64,000 bases of DNA from Theobroma cacao (Eukaryota > Streptophyta > Magnoliopsida > Malvales > Malvaceae): assembly GCF_000208745.1 (NCBI RefSeq), contig NC_030857.1:14266888-14330887 (forward strand), read 5' to 3'. Each line of letters starts with the position of its first letter. Positions within the stretch are counted from its first letter, which is position 1. The position numbers and the translations under genes are program-made. Shown one piece after another: positions 11,454 to 22,801 of this stretch. The notes below the pieces were generated by a model. It was given only the letters and a program-made list of their open reading frames with translations. It did no database searches and was not told the origin of the DNA.

Positions 11454-13066
11454 ATATAATTACACAACATTATATTCAAGCATATATGTATATCAACATA
11501 ATGCAGCCACATAGAAATCCATAATAACCACATATCATAACATAAACCATTTCACAAGAGCTTGTTCCCAAGGCATTCATTTTTTAAAAAAGTTGTATAA
11601 AATCATTCAAACACTTTGTTCAAAACAGTCATATTCCCAAAACAATTTTGATAAGCAGTTCACTCACCAATTGATTATAGAGCCTTTAAATGCTCCAATT
11701 CCTCTAATTGTCCAAATGAGATGATGGGGCTTCCTTAGAACCTAGGATCACATTAGCATAAGCAATAGGTCAATTTTACACACTATGAACCCTAAAAGCT
11801 ATCTCTTAGCTAGTTTTCAATTGCCACATTAAATGGCCATCTATGTTCACTATCTTAATCACTAAAAGTAATGAACATACTCAACAATAAAACAGCTCAT
11901 AAATTCCAATTACTAGCCATTTTCTACAGCTAAAAATCAAGCTTAGTTCATCACTCACCCTAGGGTTCCTTGGTAGTCGAATTCTCTTCTAATAGCTTCC
12001 TAATCAATGGGGTAATTCTCTTTTTCTCTTTCTAGAATGCCCAACTAGTGAGAAAAAGTATGAAAACCAGATTTTTGAAGGGTTTTAAAGTGAGAGGATG
12101 AAAGAGCATGAGGGTTTATGGAAGAGTACACCCAAAGCATAAAAATTGGAGCTAGAGAGAGAAAGTTATGGAAGCTTGAAGAAAACTCCCATGGAGAAAT
12201 TGAAGAAACATGAGAGAGGAGAAGGGAAGAAGAAGACCAGCTACTGGAAGTTCAAGAAGGTGCTGGAAATTTCAAGATATTTATGGGCCAAACTTATCCA
12301 TTCCCATAAAATTACGAAAATGCCCTTCCACCAATTAACTTATTCTCCTCCAATCTTTTATGCAATCTTTCTGTTCTTTTAACACTGGTACAAGATCCAT
12401 AATGGTCTAGACATGTTCGGGTTCATAAAAACTTAAAATTTTAACCTGAGGTGAAAAATGACCATTTTGCCCCTATCATGAAAATTGTCAAAATTTTGGT
12501 TTCCTTTCCATTTTACCTCTAATTTCACCATCCATTTATGCCATAGGCCTACTTAAACCATAATATTATTTAAAAACCTTACTTTTATGGGTTTACTAAG
12601 GAAATGATGAAATTACCCCTGATCAGGGATATCACGTATATTTCCCTTTACGAGTCTATAAAGGTCAAGGTCTCACATTTTCACCCATTTAACTTCATGG
12701 ATTAATTATGGGTTTTTGCAACACTATGAGGTTATTAATCAAAGTTTGAAATGAGGGGTTTTTGGTAAGAAACTAAATCAATTGCATTGTTTTTGAAACA
12801 AGTGCATCATGATTTCCAAATTCTTCCTATTGATTGCTTGTTCCTTTCTTATGTTCACTTACTGAGTTTATACTCACCGTTTTCAACTTCATGTTTTCAA
12901 ATCAAGAGGCAGTCGGTAACTAGGTTGAGGTGTCCTCGTAGACTTGTATCCATCTTTTGGTAGGTATCAATGGCATTCAGTAGCTGCACCTTCGCTATGG
13001 TTGCTTCACTAGAAGTCTAGAGTCTTTTTTGTTGAACACATGTGCCCTGATGTAAATTGTTAAGAC

Positions 13067-13091
13067 ATGTATATATATATATATATATATC
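13067..13091. repeat. (AT)n microsatellite
   Basis: A run of alternating A and T, about 23 bp, lies in the right part of the outer family C LTR. Confidence 0.9.
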
Positions 13092-13350
13092 TTAAGCGAA
13101 TAGATGTTTATATTGATTAATGTTGCCATTATGTAATGGCACAGATGACATTATTTTGAATCATATAAATGTGAATATGTAGTCAATAGAAAAGTATTGA
13201 CATACTCATTAGTGAAAATTTTGAAATACGGTTGTAAGAACAAATAATGAAATCAATGAACGAAGTCATGTAAATAGGCTTACTTGGGCTTAATGGGCTA
13301 TGTTCATTGGGCCCATGCACCGGTCATGGCCCGAAATTTGGGTCGTGATA

Positions 13351-13446
13351 GGTTGTACGATTGTTACACCAATGTCGATTGCCACTACAAATATGTAGAA
13401 TTTAAGTTTCTCGAAGAAGTCCCCTTTATTATCTATGAACATAAGA
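13351..13446 (+). pseudogene. Protease of element P, middle part between two solo LTRs
   Basis: This 96 bp islet carries the stretch after the MDWL motif: YTNVDCHYKYVEFKFLEE and FIIYEH. The same block occurs in element H (minus strand, about 27890-27958: FPNVDCYCKLVKFKFLRE, FVIYEH), which proves it is P/H-type pol sequence and not part of the flanking LTRs. It is bounded by the duplications GGTTG and TAAGA. Confidence 0.88.
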
Positions 13447-15971
13447 TATCACGACCCAACTTTCGAGCCATGACCGGCGCATAGGCCCAATGGACGTAGT
13501 CCACTAAGCCCAAGCAAGCCTATTAATCTGACATGTTCATCATTCCATCATAAACTGCTAAGTCACATTTCATAACTTAGGATCAAAATAATATTAAACA
13601 TTTGCCAACTCATACTAGCATACCAAACAAGTGTATATACATTATCAACAACATGTATCTTAATAATTTACATTAGGTTTGTCTATACCCAACAAAAGAA
13701 TACTTGACTTCCAGCGGAGGGACTCAGAAAAATGTATAACTACCGAATGCCAAGACACCTACCAAAAGATGGATACAAGTCTACAAGGACACCTTGTCCT
13801 AGTTACTGGCTACCTCATGATCTGAAGACATGAAGTTGAAAACGGTGAGTATAAACCTAGTGAGTGAACAAGGAAGGGAACAAGCAACAACTAAGGAGAA
13901 TTCAAAATCATGAAGCACTTGTTTCAAAACAATGCAATTTAGTTCCATTCATATTAAAAACCCCTCATCAAGCCCTTAAATGATTAATCATTTAAAAATC
14001 ATGAACCCATACATAACGAACCATTTGAAGAATGAAAGCTTCAATGATATGCAAGCAAGTCAAATACGACAACGAATCTTAACTGCAGCAGAAAGGTATT
14101 CTCAACGTTGGGATTAAGTTATTAGTCGAACGAGGGTTTCTCAACTGGCCAAGGGTTTCTCACTAAACCTCCTCATTTTAAACTTAACTCATTTAGTTCT
14201 TAATGTTGGAAGTCCATGCTCAGATATGGTAGAAAATAAGTGAAAAATAGGGCAGCAATTGGACAAGATAGGAGACAAAAACAAAAAGATTTTTGCTACA
14301 GCGAGATTCAATCTCGTTGTAACTAAATTGTAACCCAGAAACAGAAAGTTTTATGCTGCAGCGAGAATGAATTTCGCTGCAGTGAGAAGCTACAGTGTCA
14401 TTCTCGTAGCAAGGAAAATGCATTATCGCTGCAGCGAGTTTTCGGCCAGTCTACCCCTCTAAACTCGAGAGTTTCTCGTTGCAGCGAAAATGATTCTCGC
14501 TGCAACAAGAAACAAGGTACCAATGAAAATTTTTCCCTTCTTCCCAAAGAAAAACCACCCTACTGAAATGTCCAAATCAACATGAAATGCATAACAATTT
14601 TCCACAATTTAACATGTCAAGTTTCACATGCATTACAACCATATACCATTACTCATTAATTTCTTATAACACACATATTTACATATGTATTTATGTATAC
14701 GTATACCCATCATCATCATGCACACCATCCAATCATCATCATCACCAGCTCATGCGTACTCCCTACTCACACATAGCCAAGTTAATGTCATTACACAACA
14801 ATATATTCATATATATATATCAACACAATGTGGTAGTGCATGAATCAATAATAGTCTCATGTCACAACATAAACCATTTCTCAAGAGCTTGTTCCCAAGG
14901 AACTCATTTTTAAGAAAAGTTGTATAAAATCATTCAAACACTTTGTACAAAACAGTCACATTCCCAAAATAGTTTTGATAGGCAATCCACACACCAGTTG
15001 ATTGTAGAGCCTTTAGCTTACTCTAATTCCCTTACTGATCCAATTGGAAGGATGTGACTTCATTAGAACCTAGGATCACATTAGCATAAGCAATAGGTCA
15101 ATTCACACACTATAAACCTTAAAAGCTATCCCTTAGCTAGCCACTTTAAATGGCTATCTATGTTCACTATCTTAAGCAGTATAAAGTGGATGAACACCCT
15201 CAACAATAAAACAGCTCATAATCCTAATTACTAACCATTATTCACAGCAAAAAATCAAGCTTAGTTCATCACTTACCCTAGGGTTCCTTTGTAGTTGAAT
15301 TCTCTTCTGATAGCTTCCAAACAAATGGGGTAATTCTCTCTTTCTCTCTCTAGAACACCCAACTAGTGAGAAAAAGTATGAAAATAAGATTTTTCAATGG
15401 TTTTAAGGAGAGAGAGTGGAAAAATACTAGGGTTCCAATCATAAGGGCATAAAGGTATGAAAACTAGAGCTAGAGAGAGGAAATCATGCAAGCTCCATAT
15501 CAAGCTTCCATGGAGGTTGAAAGCAATGTGAAAGAGAATAAGGAGGACGAAGAAGAAGCTGCTAGAAAAAAGATATTTATAGCCAATCTTATCCATTCCA
15601 CTTAAATTACCAAAATGCCCCTCCACCAATTAACTTACTCTCCTCCAACCCTTTATGAAATCTTTTTACTCCTTTGACACTAGGACAAGATCCATAATGG
15701 TCTAGACATACTCGGGTTCATGAAAACTTAAAATTTTAACCCGAGGTGAAAAATGACCATTTTGCCTTTACCGTGAAAATCATCAAAATTTTTGTTTTCT
15801 TTTCATTTTACCCCTAATTTCATCATCCATTTATGCCTTAGGCCTACTTAGGCCATAATATTGTTTAAAATCTTACTTTTATGGGCTAACTAAGGAAATG
15901 ACGAAATCACCCCTGATCAAGGATATCGCGTATACCTCCCTTTACGAGTCTATAAAGGTCAAGGTCTCACA
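13447..15971 (-). mobile_element. Solo LTR, family C, in P protease/RT spacer (TSD TAAGA)
   Basis: On the plus strand it starts TATCACGACCC at 13447 and ends GGTCTCACA at 15971 (2,525 bp). TAAGA flanks it perfectly at 13442-13446 and 15972-15976. The sense strand is minus, judged from the TATA box. It contains the near-palindrome array (about 14290-14515) and a single minisatellite unit. There is no coding region. Confidence 0.93.
14290..14515 (-). repeat. Near-palindrome array, family C LTR (third copy)
   Basis: Diverged CTCGCTGCAGCGAG units lie at about 14292, 14310, 14354, 14371, 14403, 14427, 14474 and 14495. A TACAGTG fragment at about 14390 is a further decayed unit. Confidence 0.78.
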
Positions 15972-15976
15972 TAAGA

Positions 15977-17700
15977 GACCATGCAATAACAGAATATTAG
16001 CGGGAGTCACTAGAGTAGAAACGGGATAGAATTATTTGGCATGCATAGCAGCCAAAAAAGATGCGTTAATGGAGGAAGAGGTTTCGGACATTAAAATGGT
16101 GCCAACAGTTAATGAATTTGAAGATGTGTTTCCAAAAGAATTGCCAAGGTTGCCCCTAGAAAAGGAAGTTAAGTTTTACATTCATTTAATTCCTGGCATG
16201 GAACCAATATCTAAACTCTCTTACCGAATGCCACTAGTAAAGATATGAGTACTACGAGCACTATTGCAAGAGTTAGGGGCAAAGGATTTATTCATCCAGG
16301 TACTTCGTCATGGGGAGCTCTACTATTATTTGTAAAGAAAAGGGATAGAAGTTTGAGGTTATGTGTGGATTATCAAAAGTTGAATAGTGTAACCATTAAG
16401 AATAAATACCCACTTCCAAGGATCGATGATTTGTTCGATCAACTGCAAGAAGTGCGATATTTTTCAAAAATTGACTTGCAATTTGGGTACCATCAGTTAA
16501 GAATCTAAGAGAAAGATATACCAAAGACCGCATTCTACATGAAGTACGACCACTTTTAGTTTCTGGTGATGTCTTTTGGTTTAACCAATGCTCTCCCCGC
16601 TTTTATGGATTTAATGAATAAAGTGTTCCGAGCTTATTGGGATAGATTTGTGGTGCTGTTTATTGATGATATCCTAGTGTATTCTTGAAGCCCCGAATAA
16701 CATGCACAACATTTACGAATGGTGTTGCAGACACTTCGAGAACACGAATTGTATGCAAAGTTCTCTAAGTGCGCTTTTTGGTTAGAGAGTGTTAGCTTTC
16801 TCAGATATGTAATATCGAAGGAAAGGATTAGTGTGGATCCGCAAAAGGTTGCATCAATTCAAACTTGGTTAAGACCAAGTACGGTTACTAAGATTCAAAG
16901 TTTTCTTGGATTGGCTAGATATTATCGTTGATTTTTGTAGGATTTCTCAAAAATCATGGCACCGTTGACTAATTTAATGCAAAAGGGAGCTAAGTTTGAA
17001 TGGACTGCGAAATGTGAAGATAGTTTCTTAAAACTAAAGGTGTGTTTAACTTCGACACTAGTCTTAGGTCTACCAAATGGTCCAGGAGGTCATGTCGTGT
17101 ATTGTGACACATCAAGAGTTGGATTAGGATGTGTGTTAATGTAAAATGGTAGAGTTATAGCGTACGCTTCAAGGCAACTCAAGAGGCATGAGTAGAACTA
17201 TCCTACCCATGACTTGGAAATGGTAGCAATAGTATTTGCATTAAAGATTTGGCGTCATTACCTATGCGAGAAAAGCTTTCAAATTTATACTAATCACAAG
17301 AGTTTAAAGTATATATTTCAACAACGTGATCTTAACTTAAGGCAACACTGATGGATGGAATTGCTCAAAGATTATGATTGCACCATTCAATATCACCCTG
17401 GTAAGGCGAACGAGGTGACTGATGCTTTAAGTCGAAAATCCATAGGAAGTTTGGCACATTTGTCTGTTGAACGAAGAAACATGTTGCATGGATGGCGAAG
17501 CTTAGGCAATATGGGGATCAAGATCGATATTGGTGGGCCTGATGCCCTTATTGTTCATTTTCAAGTACGATCGATGATCTTGGATCAAATTTGTAGTGCT
17601 CAGGATCAAGATGAATTTGTGATGAGAATCTTAGGATCTGAAGAGCGAGATCAAAAATTGTGCATGGAGACGATGGATTGTTGAAGTATTAATCTCGAAC
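15977..17700 (+). pseudogene. Reverse transcriptase and RNase H of element P (broken)
   Basis: This is the DNA-synthesis part of Pol. RT landmarks: FEDVFPKELPRLP (16110-16160), [17 protein letters not shown] (16295-16345), [27 protein letters not shown] (16360-16440), and the catalytic FIDDILVYS block at about 16660-16686. Then FLGLARYYR, and RNase H with VYCDTSRVGLGCVLM (the family has YSDAS), [25 protein letters not shown] and the YHPGKANEVTDALSR end (17390-17430). It is broken by a frameshift near 16246 and stops at 16506, 16557, 16686, 16698, 16929, 16938, 17142, 17193, 17349 and 17682. Confidence 0.92.
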
Positions 17701-18998
17701 ATATGTGTTGGATCGAGATAATTTGAGAGAAGAGATTTTAAAGGAAGCCCACATCACTACTTACACTGTACATCCAGGAGCCACCTAGATGTATCATGAT
17801 TTGAAAATGGTTTATTGGTGGCAAGGAATGAAGAAAGATGTAGCTGAATACGTAGCCAAGTGCCTAACTTGTCAACAAGTTAAGGCTGAACATGGAAACC
17901 CCTAGGTTTACTACAACCCCTGTCGATCCCTGAATGGAAATGGGAATATGTGGCCATGGATTTTGTGATTGGATTGCCCCGTGCTATAGAGGGATATGAT
18001 TCAATTTGGATAATCGTGGATCGGTTAACTAAATATACTCACTTTATTCAGATAAAAACCAGTTATGGGCTGGCTAAGTATGCCAAGGTCTATATTGATT
18101 GTATCATGCGATTGCATGGAGTTCCCGTAACCATAGTATCTGATCGAGGGCTCAATTTACTAATAAATTTTGGAGAAGTTTACATGAAGCTTTAGGCACT
18201 CGTTTAGATTTTAGTACTGCATATCATCCTCAAATAGATGGTCAGTCAAAGCGTGTGATACAAACTCTCGAAATCATGCTAAGGTCAATAGTCTTGGATT
18301 TGGGAATTACATGGAATCATCAGTTATATTTGGCGAAATTTGTGTATAATAATAGCTATCAAGCTAGTATTGGTATGGCTCCTTTTGAAGCATTGTACGG
18401 AATGAAGTGCAGATCACCCATTGGATGGTTTGAAGTGGGAGAAAGGAAATTATTAGGTCCTAATTTGGTGCAACAAGCCATCGATGTAGTGAGCTTGGTG
18501 AGGGAACATCTAAAGTCAACCTACAATAGACAGAAGTCTTATACAGATAATAGACGTCGTCCTTTGAAATTCCAAGTGGGATATTTCGTGTTTTAGAAGG
18601 TATCTCTATTGAAACGAATTAAAAGATTCAAAAAGAAAGAGAAGTTGAGTCCAAGATATATCATACCTTTTGAGATTTTGGAATAAAATGTGATAACAGC
18701 TTATCGACTAGCTTTACCAATGGAGCTAGCTCGTGTGAATCCCACTTTTCATGTGTCTACGTTGAGAAAGTACGTTAAAGACCCGACACATGTTATACGC
18801 TATGATTTGGTTCCTCTGGACGAGGGATTAACTTTTAAAGAGCAACCAGTAGCGATACTAGATCGACAAGTGAAGCAATTACGCTCTAAAAAAGTAGCCT
18901 CAGTAAAGATCCTGTGGCAAAATCAGTCAGTGGAAGAGGCAACTTGGGAACCCAAAGAGGAAATGAAGAAAAAATACCCGCACCTCTTTCAAGACTAA
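17701..18998 (+). pseudogene. Integrase with chromodomain of element P (broken)
   Basis: This enzyme inserts the DNA copy; the chromodomain tethers it to chromatin marks. The zinc-binding HHCC region is readable at 17748-17885 ([21 protein letters not shown]). The core has AMDFV (first Asp), IVSDRG (second Asp, about 18136) and GQSKRVIQ at 18240-18265, where the catalytic Glu codon GAG is AAG (18249-18251). The C-terminal part has HPTFHVS-like text and a chromodomain at about 18849-18989 (ILDRQVKQLRSKKVASVKILW, EEATWEP). The frame ends at TAA 18996-18998. Stops at 17682-17760, 18193, 18594 and 18684 plus frameshifts break it. Confidence 0.92.
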
Positions 18999-19045
18999 GG
19001 TATGCTTTATCAACCCCCTTTATTTAAATTCGAGGACAAATTTGT

Positions 19046-19060
19046 TTTAAGTGGGGGAGA
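19046..19060 (+). other. Polypurine tract of element P
   Basis: TTTTAAGTGGGGGAGA directly precedes the 3' LTR start (TATAAC at 19062). It primes plus-strand DNA in the family. A second similar tract lies inside the LTR at about 19415-19426. Confidence 0.88.
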
Positions 19061-20475
19061 TTATAACACCCCGTAACCTAAAACGGTGGTTAATACGACT
19101 TTAAGAACAAGATTAAGACCAATAGAGGTCAATTTAAAAGTTTAGGAGCGGTGAATGAGGAATGGAATATCTTGAAATAAAATATTCCATACGTAAGAAA
19201 ATAATAATAATTATTGAGGTCGTCATAATGGAATAAAAAATAGCGATGGAGCTAAATCGAGAATCGAGATAGATTAAAATGTTTTGGAACACCGAGAGTT
19301 AAATGAAAAATTTTAAAATTTAATAATATTTTATTTATGAAATATTATTAAAATAATATCGAAATATTCCTATTGTGAGTGGTGGACAAACTCACATAAT
19401 CTATGTGTTGAACCTAAGTGGGGGAGTTATACCATAATTTTGATGATTTGATGGATAAAATATTATTTTAATGAGTAAAATTTTAGCGATGTAAGTACTA
19501 ATGATAGTACATGTGAGTTTGGAAGGAATGGAGACATGAAGAAATAATTGGGATAATGAGGATATGTGGGATAATAAGATGTGCACGTGAATTCACTATT
19601 ACATGCAAATTATTGCTTCCAAAAAAGAGAAAGTTAGTGGGGGACATGTGGAACCCCCACCATGTGAAGTAAAAAGAAGAATGAGAATAAAACCTATTGC
19701 ATGTAATGAGATTGGTGCATTAGGTGGTCAAATAAGGAAAAGAAAACTAAGGGATTTATGTGACTTGTAAGATTTAATGAATAACTAAATGAAATACAAA
19801 GTAAAGGTTATGCATGAAATATGATAGGAAGAATAAGGTGGTGCATGGAATAAAGAATGAAGAAAGAAAAAATGAGGGAGTGAAGGTGGCAGATGGAGAA
19901 AAAAAAAGAGGATGGATATTGGGCCAATAAATAAGGGAGGAAATTGGTGCATGAAAATTTAGTGGGGGATGAATTGGTCCAATGAGAAGTGAGGAATAAA
20001 TAAAGAAGCGAAAGGTGAGGAAAGGCTTGGGAAAAATTGCACCTTTGAAAGAAAAGAAAGAGAATCGGTTTTGAAAGTAAAAAGAAGAGGGAGTAAGGAG
20101 AAAGAAGAAAGAAGAAAAGCTAGAGGGAGGTTCGGTTTTGGAAAAATTGGAGAAAAACCAAAATGTTTTCTCCCATACGCCATTATTGGAGCTTGAAGGA
20201 GAAAGTGGAGATTCGACTTGGTGATTCCAAGGTAAGAAAGGTAAAAGTTATCATTTTGTTTGAATGCATGCCTTGTGAACCGATTATAATGTGAGATTAG
20301 GCTTGTGGTAGCAAGAATCTTTAAAGATTCAAAGAATTGGGTGCATGCATGTGGGTTGATCTTAGAAGTATGGTGATTTTGAACAAGACAAATGATGGGT
20401 AAGTGTTTTTAACCTTGAGATCACAAATGGAAAGGAAAATTAAGATGTGTATTGATTATTTGTGCTTGTGGCAAC

Positions 20476-22171
20476 TGATGGGATTTGACCTTATGCTCAA
20501 ACATGAAAAATAATCAATAATTAAAATAGTAACGCAGCGAAAAAATAAAATAATATTTAATCAGAGAAACTGTCGAATCCTACAAGATCAATGTTTGTGT
20601 TTTCATGTAACTTTTTGATTAATAATGAACACTCATAAGTTTAAGAGTTACATACCTTGCTCTAGACATCCTAATCAAGAGCCAATTAAATCCAAATCTT
20701 TGTTTCTTCACCTTTAGGATTTGTCAAATCTTTAGCCACCCAAGTGTTTGGCCTTTAACAGTAATCCACACAGTGACTGAATAAGACCTTCTCATAGGTA
20801 AGATTTTTACTTGTGCTAGCAAGTATTGTTTCTAAAACAAAAGGACCAAAAATTCTTGCTAAATCTTATTTTTGTCAGAGAAAGGAAACTATTTTTCTTT
20901 TCTTATTTTAATGAAACAGTTGAGAAGTGGTTTGGAGGCTTACAGTTCTAGTTTGCTAATATACTATATTTATATAGCCAAACTAGTTTGTAACCTAAAT
21001 ACAACAGTTGTATTTTAATTTAATTAAGTCTCTGAAAACTTAATTAATTTTCCACTTTATTTTGGTCTCTTTCAATTAAGTCCAACTTAATTAATTATCC
21101 TTATTTAATCTCAATCATGTCACTTAATGTGTGTGACCCATTAGGCTTCTAACATGTTGGCAATAAATATAAATCATAATCAAATATCAATTTGATAATT
21201 AATTTATATTTATAGATCATGAGCAACATCTAGTAATACATCATGACCACCCAAATGTTAGAAAGTCAATTAAAGAATTTGACAAAGCCCTTCAGTGATA
21301 AGCCTCTCAATGCAATACGGTCATGTCATCAAATATCCCAGATATGTCATTAAGCATGGCTCAGTGTCTACTTATAACATTCCATATTAGTTCCCATAAT
21401 TCATGACTAACCTTTTGAATTTAGAAAACTAACTTTCCTCAAATTCATCATGCTTTGACCAAAGACTTCATACAAGTTAATCAAGAATTAAGAACAAGTG
21501 AGATACATCCCCTCATATCACTTGGGGTGATGAATCCCCTATTGACCACTCATTCACCTTTGCATGTTTCATGGCATACCCAAAAGCACCTTGTTTAGGC
21601 ATCTGGTTGCTTCCAAACCCGTAGGGGTGAAATCAAAGTATGTCATTCCCCATACAAGATGACCTGGTGTCTCAAGTCTAAGGACTAGTTGCACGACTAT
21701 CACATGAGAACATTTTTCATAGACACTTGAGTGAAATACCAAATGGAGTTCTCATAGCAGGTCATGTTTAGTGAACTTGTTCTTTAACAGGTACCTACAC
21801 GTTATCCCTAAGTATCCCATATACTTCAATCTATGAGATCGATTGTTTACTTCCCAAGTAAAAAAGCTTAACATGTACCAATCTTTGAGCATTGTCAATG
21901 CCCTGTCTTGACAATACAATGACCAAGAACAATTTTAGGAATATGGCTTTGATGCATAGTGATCTCATAATTGTAACAATTTTACAATTCCCTTGCAAGG
22001 CCTTTATATTCCATGGGCTTCATCCAATTAGTACTTAATAACTCCTTATTATTGTACTAACATGAAGAAAAACCTCTATCACATATAATTATGCAATTAA
22101 ATATGCATTAAATGACAATATATATATATATTTCTTGACCAATCTAATTGGGTCAAGGGCATGTACCAACA
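20476..22171. mobile_element. Solo LTR, unassigned family, 1.7 kb (TSD GCAAC/GCAGC)
   Basis: It begins TGATGGGATTTGACC and ends TGTACCAACA, 1,696 bp, between GCAAC (20471-20475) and GCAGC (22172-22176), one mismatch. The empty site TGTGGCAGCAATGG is intact in the 5' LTR of P (about 1057-1070). The size, TG..CA ends and 5 bp duplication fit an LTR. No other copy is in the window, so orientation and superfamily are unknown; copia is my guess. Confidence 0.85.
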
Positions 22172-22801
22172 GCAGCAATGGTGATCGAAGATGTGAGGAG
22201 ATTGTGAGCTATATGTGGAATTCAAGATAAAAATCAGAAGGTAAGCATGCAATGTGGGTACCTTATATTATATTGGACTTGGTTGGTTGAGAGTTCAAGG
22301 ATTGCATGTTAGATTATTTTGAATACTAAGGATGAAAACGTTAAGCTAGATTAAAGATTCGTTGATTAGGTGCTACCCATATATGTGTACAATTAAGTAT
22401 ATTGAGTTTAATTTGCTACTAGGAAGTGTGTAAGTGAGGAAGGTTTGCCATGGTGGTGTATCGAAAAAGGTAACGAGTGACCGACAAGTAGAATTAGCTA
22501 GAAACGCACCCGAACTGATAGCAACGTAGCATCCCATTATTGTGAGGTGAGTAAAGGGTGTCCATTTCAAAAGTTCCATAAATTATATATTGATATACGT
22601 TTAATAAAGGTGCCAATTTTCTTTAAGTGCAATTAAGGATAGCATATGTTGTTAGCCTCGGTAGGCGATTTTTAAATAGATTTGTAATCAAGTTATATTG
22701 TTATTGCGAAAAGCATGAGTTAGTAGAATGCTAGGCACTTGCGAATGCCATGCTTTTAGAAATGTTTGTATATAAATAAACGATATATGTAAAGGGTCTT
22801 A

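Larger units (their letters stand above)
9986..12677 (-). mobile_element. Solo LTR, family C, nested inside another family C LTR
   Basis: On the plus strand it reads TATCATGACCC at 9986 through GGTCTCACA ending 12677 (2,692 bp), flanked by TTGTC (9981-9985) and TTTTC (12678-12682), one mismatch. Its sense is opposite to the LTR it lies in. The interrupted host sequence is continuous in the copy at 43007-45635 (near 43660-43690), which confirms the insertion. Confidence 0.9.
8047..13350 (+). mobile_element. Solo LTR, family C, in P protease (TSD GGTTG), itself interrupted
   Basis: The LTR begins TGTGAGACCTCGACC and ends GGGTCGTGATA, between perfect GGTTG duplications (8042-8046 and 13351-13355). 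After removing the nested copy at 9986-12677 and its duplicated site it is about 2.6 kb, like the other family C copies at 13447-15971 and 43007-45635. I assign the plus strand as sense because the TATA box at 8437 reads that way and because the GGGTCGTGACA-type end matches the 3' ends of families B and H. No coding region is present. Confidence 0.93.
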
